Part shown: positions 55,519 through 64,000 of the stretch, one piece after another
How the letters are laid out: every line of letters starts with the position of its first letter
Position numbering within the stretch: the first letter of the stretch is position 1
Program-made: the position numbers and the translations under genes
The notes under the pieces: model-generated
Seen by the model: only the letters and a program-made list of their open reading frames with translations
Database searches by the model: none
What the model was told of the DNA's origin: nothing
Source: Magnaporthiopsis rhizophila
Lineage: Eukaryota; Ascomycota; Sordariomycetes; Magnaporthales; Magnaporthaceae
Length of the DNA stretch: 64,000 nt
Direction: 5' to 3'
NCBI GenBank assembly: GCA_003049465.1
Contig: PYSS01000003.1
Location: forward strand, 248,001 to 312,000

Positions 55519-58303
55519 TTATCTCAATGTCATGCTGGGCAACAGTTTGCGTGACGCAATGTTGACTCGGAACTCGTATATGCCGTTCTCGGCTCCGACG
55601 TATCTGGAGAAGAAAGACGTAAAGTGAGTAGTTGTTCAGATGCAGATGCAAGGGGGCAGATGAAAGACGTAAAGACAAAGCAGCCAGGAGTAGCAGGTCA
55701 CACTCACAATAAAGACCCATCCTCACTCCACGCAAGGCCAGCAGTCTCATCAGGCGAGGCCAGCTCGTTGGACCCATCCGTCCGCATCGCCACCTGGGTT
55801 AGCAACGACTCCCATACCATGGGACTCCTGCCACTGCGGGTCCTCTCCGGGACCGCCGTCAAAGGGCCATCCGCCGCCCCATCGGTTCCGCCCGAGGAAA
55901 TTCCGTAGAGGGCACCCGGCTCGGTCCAGTCTCTGAACCCCCCGGATTGCGAGCCGTATGGGCCCAAGATCTGCGGCCTGCTCATCCGCGGTAGGGACAA
56001 GCCCGCACGTGTAGAGGCGGCTCCGCCGTCGGGCATGGCCGAGCTGTTACCGCTACCGCTACCGCCACCGCTGCTGCCAGCACCATCGGCTCCGGCACCA
56101 TCGCCCACTGCGGCGCCCTCGCTGGCCGCTGCTGCGCGGACGGCAGCACGCGCCGTCGCGCTGACAAATCCCCCGGTATTGGACGGGGCGGAACCGTGGC
56201 CTACCCCGGATAGAGCTTCGTCGTCGGTTTCTCGCGCGAAGCGATCGAGCAGTTCCCTGTACAAGTGCCTATATCCCGCCATCCCGGCCTCTCTTCGGCT
56301 GTCCTCGCGTGGCCTTGACGACTCTATGCGTTCGAACACGTCCGGGATGCTGGCACCGCTCGAGAGGTGCTCAATCAATTGTTCGATGTGATCGCGCGAG
56401 GCCTGGGCCCAGTCCGTGCCTCTCCCCTCCGTGGAGCCTCGATCTCCTGCCCGGTCTTGAGGTCGCGGCACCGCCGTTGGCGCGGCTGTTGTGCTCGACC
56501 CAGGAGCTGTGACTGTGGCGCTCACCACCGTCCGGGGGCCTAACCGTGAAATCGAAGACAGTTGGTTACGTGAGCTCAAGAGAAGCTCACGCGCGGCTGC
56601 CGCCCGCTGTTCCCTGCGCCTGCGATGCCCCTGCAGTGCTTCCAGAACCTGGGTCTCGTCGCTCGTCAGGGGGTAATGGTATCTTTCTATCCCGGATTGC
56701 AGGCGGCGGTTAATACTCCGCCTGGCCTCCGAGAGGTCTAGTCTGTTCTCAAAACTCGACGCGAGCGCATCGCTGCGATCGGCCGTGGACTCGGGGAGCC
56801 TGGGATCAATCGCGCTTCGAACGGTCAGATCCAAGTGCTGGTATGTGTCCTCGGCATCAAGATACAGGATCTGCCTGGACACAAAACCGCCTCGCATGTC
56901 GGCGACGCCAGCCCTTCCACGATCCTCGGACCACGCAAGCAGATCGTAGGGTCCGGGTGAGAAGGCCATCTCCCGGACGGCTCCAGGGCAGGCGTTAGCG
57001 GGCGCGGCCCGCGAAGGTCGCCAATTCGGGCTGGTAGGTCTCGAGGACGGAAAACAAGCTAGAAGCGGGTCCTGGCTAGTGTCCAGCAGGGCGTCCGTCT
57101 TGAATATCGAGATGATGCCATACTGCGTTCCCACTGCTAAATACGCCCCTGAGTTTGAGAAGCAGGCTGCGAAGCTGCCGCGCTGGTCCGTCCTGTCGTC
57201 TTTACGCTGGCTGTTGAGGTGCACCTGCCGAACTTCCCTCCATGAGCAGCGCCTTCGACGACCCGTCGAGGCGCTTCTTAGGCCGAACGCGGCCGCCCTC
57301 TCCGTCCGTTCATGGACGTAGAGATATGGGTCGTCTCCCACAGCCACCAGGGTGCGGCCATCGGGTGACAGAACAGCACGATTCATGGGTTCGGGATACT
57401 CAACTTCATCTAGAGCGTTGAGGGATTTAAGATCGACTAGAGTGACGTGTTTGTCGTTATTCGCCAGCACAGCGACTGGTGACCGGTAACGGCCTGGAAG
57501 CTGGTCTGTACTTTCAGGCTGCGGGAACCATAGTGTGATGCAGTTCACGCGCTCCCGACCGAACCTCTTGCTCGGTTGGGCGGGGAAGGTGCGTGCCTGG
57601 CCGGGCACGTTGCGTGGCCTCCCCAGCGCAGCCAGCAATGCGTCGTCGGATCGGGAGGCGGCATCCAATGGAAGGCGAGCGTCAACGTCGAGGTCGTAGT
57701 CGGGTGTGGTCGAGCGGTCCCTGTCCGTGCTCGTCGTGCCAGAGGGCCCCAGATCCAGGGCGAAGAACTCGCCCGTCTCGCCTCCGCAGCATACGTATCC
57801 GTTCTTAGCCACAAGGCAGCGGGGTGAAAAGGAGAGGACGTGGAGGGTCTCGGTCTCCAGCGTTTTGGTGTCAAGCTTCTGCAGTTGGACGTTACTGGGA
57901 CCGGTCGGGAAGTACACGGCGCCGTCGGATCCGGTACCGATCAGGGACCGTAGTTGCCAGTGGCTAATGGGTGTGGAAAGAGCGGACGGTGAGCTTGTGT
58001 GTTGTGCCGGTCGCGCTGAGCAAACGGGACAGGAGCCGAGGGGACTGGGGGCCTGAAGCAAAGGGAAAGGAGGACATACAGTGGGGAAACGGATGTTCGA
58101 AAGTGCCGCTGTGGTTGCTTCGAAATCAGGTTCTCGGACGGGTAGAAACTACAAGAATGCCTCGTGAGCGTGTGAGCGAGGGACCAGCGATGGCGATAGC
58201 GTCAGGTCGGCAGGGAGAGGGAGCCAGGGTGGAGCGGGAAGAAGCCCGAAGTTCCACGAAAGTAAGGGGGGCAGCCGTACAGGCTCTCGTCCGTCACGGC
58301 CAT
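55519..58303 (-). CDS. WD40-like protein with DUF2415 motif
   Basis: Predicted 810-residue protein. Exons from the 5' end: 58303-58281 (23 bp), 58148-58080, 57963-55708 and 55603-55519. The third exon opens HWQLRSLIGT, a conserved family start. WD-like blades follow (LSFSPRCLVAKNGYVCCGGE, AVLANNDKHVTLVDLKSL, AVLSPDGRTLVAVGDDPYLY, CFSNSGAYLAVGTQYGIISIF). Around residue 363-385 comes the DUF2415 signature SPGPYDLLAWSEDRGRAGVAD. Residues about 440-740 are helical, then Gly/Ser/Ala-rich. The last exon adds YVGAENGIYEFRVN, completing a final blade. The first two exons are inferred: they give MAVTDESL joined to FYPSENLISK, with proper splice sites, and avoid the stops that otherwise leave the main frame without an ATG. 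Relatives are uncharacterised; a scaffold role is only a guess. Confidence 0.78.
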
Positions 58304-59755
58304 AATCACTGGCGTGCCGGATTCGTATCCCGGGGAGAGGTGCGGGAGCGCCCGCGCCGGAGGTTAGTTGTGAGATTTCGCAGGCGGACACCAGACAAGG
58401 ACTGTGATGGTCGGGACCCGTTTCTGGGTGCGACCGTGGTGGAACAAGGGCTGCGTGGTTGAGGCTGGCAATGTTCTCCTTCGAGACTCGGGGTGTGGGC
58501 GTCCAGTGATGGAAATGGCAATCTGGTCGGTGACGCAGAATAAACCAAGGAACCCGACGCGGACGAGCACAATGAGGTCCCGATTGGGCGCAGCACGACG
58601 TAGTGCGCCTGGCGCCTGGCAGCCAGAGCCCAAGAAATCCGTGTGAGTTCGTGTGCGTCAACGCCCGTGCGCTCCCTGAATTCAGCCCAGGGCGCTGTCA
58701 AAGAAACGCTAATAAAAAATGGGCAATAGGATCAACTATGCATAGAATACAGAAAATAAAATAGAAATGCATGTGAGAGCTGCCATCCTTAACTGATGTG
58801 ATTCGGGCTGCGACAGGCGGCCTTATCCCTTAGTTTGCCATCCAATGCTACTGCTGCTCGACTCGGCGGGACCCAAGCAGGCGGTGATTACGAAGCCACT
58901 GACGGGAGGTCCAACCTTACCCATGGATAACGCCCCGGACTTTAGCCCACAGGCCGACGATGAGAAGGGCAAAAGACACCTCAACGGGAGAAGAAGCCCT
59001 CGGTAGATCCCAGACATGCAGCTCCGGTTAAAGGCACTAATCTAATAGATAAAGCGCAAAGATGTAAACATAATATGGTGTGTCAGATCGTTTTTACAAT
59101 CGCCGAGGGACGCCACGAACGTATGTCAAAATGGCGAGCAGGTGTTTTCTGTCCCTCATTTGTGTCTGGACACATCACCCATAAAAGCCCGTATTTGGTA
59201 TAAACTGCAGGCTAATCAGTTTCTAAAAGATAGGGGAAGAAATAAGAGTTACGAGATGATGTATGAAATAGGAAACTACATAGGAAACACAGCGGTGTCG
59301 GACTTGCATATGGGGCCAGAACCAGTGTACGAGCAAAAGGTTGCGGCGGTGACGACAATTCTCTCAATCGCCACGTGAGATAGCCGCCATCTCGAGCCAG
59401 CGACGACTTTCTTCCAGACCCACACATAAACCCCACTCACCAAGACCTTGGGGCAACTAGCTCGCCTATTGCTGGCGGGGATCCTTGTCAAGATCCACCA
59501 AAAATTCCCTGAGATTCCATAGGACCGAAGCTGCTCGATTGAACCGTGCTTTGGCAGCAGAGATTTTTTTTTTTACGTCCCGAAATATTTCCATGCTTGC
59601 CGCGGCGCATTCGCCTTTATTTCTTGTTCCGCAACAACCTCACCATCCGTCACCACTACTCAAACCACGCCCTCTCTTCTTTTGTAAAATACTAGGTCTT
59701 ATAGCCTAGCTACTGGGTTTATTTTACTTAATACTGCCGCCTACCCACACGCACA
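58304..59755. other. Divergent promoter region WD40/SSC1
   Basis: About 1.45 kb upstream of both the WD40 gene (-) and the mitochondrial Hsp70 gene (+). A CACGTG E-box lies near 59373-59378. No perfect heat-shock element was found by eye. The last 150 bp is C/T-rich with TTTATTTTACTTAATA just before the Hsp70 start. No gene recognised. Confidence 0.45.
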
Positions 59756-60709
59756 ATGTTCGCTTCGCGACTATCTCGGGCTGTAAGTGCAGATTCTGCG
59801 GCCCGCGCCGGTCCTGGGATCGTGAAATTTTTCTTTCGGCGACCACAAAGTTACTGACATGGTGTGTCCATCTCTACAGCTCCCCCGGGTCACCCCCAGG
59901 TCAGCGGCCCTGCTCAGGGCGCGGCCTATGGCCCCGGCCTTTGCCAGGTTCGAGTCCACCTCGTCAGACGACAAGGTCAAGGGCGCCGTTATTGGTATCG
60001 ATCTCGGAACGACAAACTCTGCTGTTGCCATCATGGAGGGCAAGACCCCCAAGATCGTTGAGAACGCAGAAGGTAACAAGAGCCCATGTGTCTGTCACGT
60101 CCCGGACTACGCCCGTTGGCAGGTAGCTAACCCCGCATGCCCGTTCCAGGTGCCCGCACAACCCCCTCAGTCGTTGCATTCACGCCCGACGGCGAGAGGT
60201 TAGTGGGTGTTGCCGCCAAGCGCCAGGCCGTCGTCAACCCGGAGAACACTCTGTTTGCCACCAAGCGTCTCATTGGCCGCAAGTACACCGATGCTGAGGT
60301 CCAGCGCGACATCAAGGAGGTTCCCTACAAGATCATCCAGCACACCAATGGCGACGCATGGGTTGAGGCCCGCGGCCAGAAGTACTCGCCCTCCCAGGTC
60401 GGCGGCTTCGTCCTGAACAAGATGAAGGAGACTGCCGAGGCCTATCTGGGCAGGACCGTCAAGAACGCTGTCGTTACCGTGCCCGCCTACTTTAATGACT
60501 CACAGCGCCAGGCCACCAAGGACGCCGGCCAGATTGCTGGTCTCAACGTCCTCCGTGTCGTGAACGAGCCCACCGCCGCTGCTCTGGCCTACGGTCTGGA
60601 GAAGGAGGCCGACCGCGTTGTTGCCGTGTACGATCTTGGTGGTGGTACCTTTGATATCTCCATCCTCGAGATTCAGAGCGGTGTCTTTGAGGTCAAGTCC
60701 ACCAACGGC

Positions 60710-60740
<31 letters not shown>

Positions 60741-61951
60741 TCCACCTCGTCCGCCACATCACCCAGCAGTTCAAGAAGGAGTCGGGCATAGATCTGTCCA
60801 ACGACCGCATGGCCATCCAGCGTATCCGCGAGGCTGCCGAGAAGGCCAAGATTGAGTTGTCGTCTTCGCTTGCCACTGATATCAATCTGCCCTTCATCAC
60901 CGCCGACGCCTCTGGACCCAAGCACATCAACATCAAGATGACTAGGGCTCAGCTGGAGAAGATGATGGAGCCCCTCATCACCCGCACTATCGAGCCCGTC
61001 CGCAAGGCCCTGAAGGACGCTAGCCTCCAGGCCAAGGACATCCAGGAGGTTATCCTTGTCGGTGGAATGACCCGCATGCCCAAGGTTGGCGAGTCTGTGA
61101 AGAGCATTTTCGGCCGCGATCCTGCCAAGTCGGTTAACCCCGATGAGGCTGTTGCCGTCGGCGCTGCCATCCAGGGTGCCGTGCTTTCGGGCGAGGTCAA
61201 AGACCTGCTCCTTCTGGACGTCACCCCTCTTTCGCTCGGTATCGAGACCCTCGGCGGTGTTTTCACTCGCCTGATCAACCGCAACACCACCATTCCCACC
61301 AAGAAGTCGCAAGTCTTCTCTACGGCCGCCGACTTCCAGACCGCTGTCGAGATCAAGGTCTACCAGGGCGAGCGTGAGCTCGTCAAGGACAACAAGCTTC
61401 TTGGCAACTTCCAGTTGGTCGGCATCCCGCCCGCGCACCGTGGTGTCCCCCAGGTCGAGGTCACCTTCGACATCGACGCCGACTCCATCGTGCACGTCCA
61501 CGCCAAGGACAAGTCCACCAACAAGGACCAGTCCATCACCATCGCCTCTGGCTCGGGTCTCTCGGACAGTGAGATCCAGCAGATGGTTGAGGATTCGGAG
61601 AAGTATGCCGAGCAGGACAAGGAGCGCAAGGCCACCATTGAGGCCGCCAACAAGGCCGATAGCGTCCTCAACGACACCGAGAAGGCTCTGAACGAGCACT
61701 CGGACAAGCTTGACAAGACCGAGGCCGACGCTCTCCGCGAGAGGATCGCTACCCTGCGCGAGTTTATCTCCAAGAACCAGTCAGGCGAGGGCACCGCTAC
61801 TGCTGCCGAGCTCAAGGAGAAGACCGACGAGCTCCAGAACGCCAGTCTAAACCTCTTTGATAAGATGCACAAGGCCCGCGAGGCTGAGGCCAACAAGTCC
61901 TCCGAGGGGAGCGCTTCCGAGGGCGAGAAGAAGGACGAGCCCAAGCCTTGA
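59756..61951 (+). CDS. SSC1: Mitochondrial Hsp70 (Ssc1 family)
   Basis: Predicted 673-residue matrix chaperone, the motor of mitochondrial protein import and a folding factor. Exons are 59756-59782 (27 bp), 59880-60072 and 60150-61951. The presequence (about residues 1-38) is Arg-rich: MFASRLSRALPRVTPRSAAL. The ATPase domain starts GAVIGIDLGTTNSAVAIMEG, followed by ARTTPSVVAF across the second junction, NEPTAAALAYG, YDLGGGTFDISI, GDTHLGGEDFD and VILVGGMTRMPKV. The linker DLLLLDV precedes the substrate-binding domain (TPLSLGIETLGGVFT) and a helical lid ending in Glu/Lys/Ser-rich residues. The YNDSQRQATKDAG-type block reads YFNDSQRQATKDAG, the mitochondrial/DnaK form. Length and order are typical, and codon use is strongly C-ending, as expected of a highly expressed gene. 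Confidence 0.97.
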
Positions 61952-63662
61952 AGGTTCCTTTCTCGAAATAATTATTCGCACGAGCCCCACGAAATCCTCT
62001 CTCTCTCTCTATCCACATATACCCCCCTCTCACTCGTGGTTTATAAACCATACATATCTGAGTACCGGCTGGCGTTACTACACGCGCGAACCTAGATCTC
62101 ATTTATCCTGTAGTTACTTGTACTTATATCTTTGTCTTATTTTCGCTCTCTCGCCGGCGGTCAGGGTGATCATTATTTAGCCACCTGGGTCAACGTGTCA
62201 CAACATCTGTGTTAGCTACATTTGGGAGCTGGTGGCGGCGTTCCGAGAATTAAAAGCGGTGTTTTATTTTTTACTCTTTTCCCTTTCGTTGGCTGGGTTG
62301 TTTCCCACAAGGCCAAAGCAGGACTGACCACAGGCTGCGTGTATATAGCGAGCGGTTTCATCGGGAGATGAGAAGATAATGAAGACATTCTCCCCTCCTA
62401 CCATCGTATCTGCCCCATGACTTATTGCAGCTTGTCTCTGTGGTTTACCAAATGTTGGCTCTACTTTCAAATCGTGAGCCGTATCGCCAACCTCACTCGA
62501 GTGCCATCTGAGGGTTTACGGGTACCGCAGTCACTTTCACGATCGAAAGGAGAGTCTAGGCATGCAGGCCACAAAAAAAGCGCGGGTGAAAACAACGGAC
62601 ACAAGATGAGTACGAGAGGCCAGGTTTCTTAAAGGCGGTAGGTACTAGGTGTATGAGTCTGTGTGTTTGCTCATCTCCAATTCCATCACCCTCTCCTTTT
62701 GGCTACCAAGAGAACATGTCGGCTAGGTCAGGCAGGCGCTCTCCTTCTCACCTTGCTCATTCGAAGCCGACACGACACCAAAACAAAAAAAAGTCCAGCA
62801 GCAAAAACAAGCCTATCCATTTCCTAGAGCACATCTGTATCGCCAAGCCTGAGGGGGCCCATCTGTCTCGCAATATCGGGCGTCTGGTGGGCTAAGGTAA
62901 AGGGGAATGGATGGATGGATGGATGGATGGAATCGGTTGCATGAGAATACCCAGCATCGTGTGTCATCCTCGCAAAGTAAAAAACAGAGTGGCGGGGAAA
63001 TTAAGTACCAAGTATCGATAGCAAAAGCCCATACCGAAAAAAAGGGCCGAAATTCAGCATTCGTTTTTGCTTTTTCCTTCCGTTCGCCCCTCCCCAATTT
63101 CAATCGTTCCCACAAACAAACGTTGCTCATTGGCGAAGCTCCTTGTCCTTTCCCTAACAGTTGCCCTGATAGCCTTGTTGGCTTAGCCAGTAGGTAATCT
63201 CTATGGCGCCGTTGGGGGATGTGGAGCTTCTCCATGCTGGTCCAGGGCGATATCGGAGAGAGGGATAGGAAAAAGAGATGGAGAGAGTGAGACAGAAATA
63301 GAAAAAAAAAAAAAAAAACAAACAGGAGAGGACCAATATCCTCTGCTGCTGGCGCAGGAGGAGGCTCGGCAATTTGTACACAAAAACCCGTAATGATGAG
63401 GTGGTCCAGTGCGGCCTTCTTATACGACGGAAGCCAAGGTTCCACACCACATGGAGTCTTCTTTGGAGAAATTTAGGTTATTCGACACGCAAACATGGCT
63501 GGTCGGATGCTTGCAAATAGATGCGTTGCGGCAGTCGGGACTCCCGACTGGGCTTGATCTCAGAAATTCGGATGCCTGGCGATGAAGCTGAGAAACAAGA
63601 GTGAGAGACATCCTGAACAATTGCCAGAGTCCACTGTGGGGTGAGGATCTCTAGGTGACTAG
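61952..63662. other. Convergent 3' spacer
   Basis: The 3' flank of SSC1 and that of the edge gene. It contains a CT microsatellite near 62000-62012, six ATGG units at 62907-62930 and a 17-A run near 63302-63318. No gene recognised. Confidence 0.45.
62907..62930 (+). repeat. Six ATGG tetranucleotide units
   Basis: Perfect tandem tetranucleotide repeat in the spacer after SSC1. Simple slippage repeat, likely to vary between strains. Confidence 0.85.
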
Positions 63663-64000
63663 TTAAGTCTGGACAGGGGTGGGTGCCCGTCGGCCCCAGT
63701 CAGCAGACCGGCGGAATCCTCTTCCTCCTCGGCCAGTTGAGGTCGGGTGGCCGCCGTGGGCCGACGACGAGAACGACGGCATCGCTCCGCCATCGGTGGT
63801 GTAAGAAGTCATGGAGGTGTCGCGAGGCCTGGGACCGTTGCCTCCAGCGCCGCCGCCGCCAGGCCCGCCGCGGCTGGCGCCAGAGCTCTGGCGCGGTCCC
63901 GGGTTGCGTGGGCCACGGTTGGGGCGCGAGGGGTTGCTGTATGACCGCATCGAACTGGCCAAGTGCACTCGCTTCGATCTCGGCATGCCCGGAATCAAGA
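63663..64000 (-). CDS. C-terminal part of a Gly/Arg/Ser-rich protein (cut by window edge)
   Basis: A minus-strand frame is open from the right edge to a TAA at 63663-63665, giving at least 112 residues. It is rich in Gly, Arg, Ser and Pro: RPNRGPRNPGPRQSS, a GGPGGGGAGGNG stretch and GRGGRGFRRSADWGRR, ending PTPVQT. RGG/GRG patterns recall RNA-binding or nucleolar proteins, but no folded domain is inside the window, so the product cannot be named. The frame continues past position 64000, so the start and any introns lie outside. Chance ORF is less likely given the coherent composition. Confidence 0.5.
   Translation of the reverse strand, partial: LIPGMPRSKRVHLASSMRSYSNPSRPNRGPRNPGPRQSSGASRGGPGGGGAGGNGPRPRDTSMTSYTTDGGAMPSFSSSAHGGHPTSTGRGGRGFRRSADWGRRAPTPVQT

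Noticed and set aside
59100..59755. Heat-shock elements upstream of mitochondrial Hsp70
   Set aside because: Only imperfect TTC/GAA arrangements were found, such as TTCCCTGAGATTCC near 59506; none meets the alternating GAAnnTTCnnGAA pattern.
60500..61699. 399-codon open frame antisense to SSC1
   Set aside because: It is a shadow of a highly expressed gene with C-ending codons. The translation is Leu/Val/Gly/Asp-rich without a domain.

Overview
The window reads as a stretch of nuclear chromosome from a filamentous ascomycete, most likely a sordariomycete and plausibly of the Magnaporthales type. The evidence is as follows. Genes are split by short introns (about 55 to 200 bp) with GTAAGT-like donors and CTAAC-like branch points. 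Gene content is typically fungal: a fungal rhodopsin-domain membrane protein, an APSES/Xbp1-type regulator and a family-16-type GDSL acetylesterase. Coding sequence is GC-rich, while gene-poor spacers of 1 to 7.6 kb carry poly(A)/poly(T) runs and repeated ACCTAGGT palindromes. The order-level placement is an inference from style; no marker gene was compared. There are no bacterial operons, rRNAs, convincing tRNAs or CRISPR arrays.

Layout. From 0.8 to 11 kb: a srpA-like catalase-family haem protein (+), a His/Arg-rich protein with a conserved fungal C-terminal domain (+), the decayed remains of a Ser/Thr-rich protein, a possible small secreted protein (-), and a seven-helix rhodopsin-domain protein (+). 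From 13 to 19.3 kb: TRS85 of the TRAPP complex (+), convergent with an APSES-type transcription factor (-). From 19.3 to 26.9 kb: 7.6 kb without a recognisable gene, lying between the divergent APSES gene and DNA topoisomerase II. From 26.9 to 48 kb: topoisomerase II (+), then on the minus strand a reticulon, a Gyp5-like TBC Rab-GAP and a glutamine-rich SS18-like chromatin protein. From 49.4 to 64 kb: a GDSL acetylesterase (-), a 0.3 kb MITE-like element, histidinol-phosphate aminotransferase (+), an FAD oxidoreductase of the L-2-hydroxyglutarate dehydrogenase type (+), a DUF2415 WD40 protein (-), mitochondrial Hsp70 (+), and the C-terminal end of a Gly/Arg-rich protein running off the right edge (-).

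How they fit together. Most genes are housekeeping: membrane traffic (TRS85, the Gyp5-like GAP and reticulon all act at the ER/Golgi/secretory membranes), chromatin and DNA topology (TOP2, SS18-like protein, APSES factor), mitochondrial function (Hsp70, L2HGDH) and histidine synthesis. Their proximity does not look like a functional cluster, and there is no secondary-metabolite cluster or novel multi-gene system here.

The most noteworthy non-gene items are the near-perfect inverted-repeat element at 51.07 to 51.37 kb, a Gcn4/CPC1-type site upstream of the histidine gene, the ACCTAGGT family, the 7.6 kb spacer and the Ser/Thr-rich relic. Exon boundaries were assigned by eye from splice signals and reading-frame continuity. 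They are firm where a conserved protein block crosses the junction and less firm at some N-termini, as noted.
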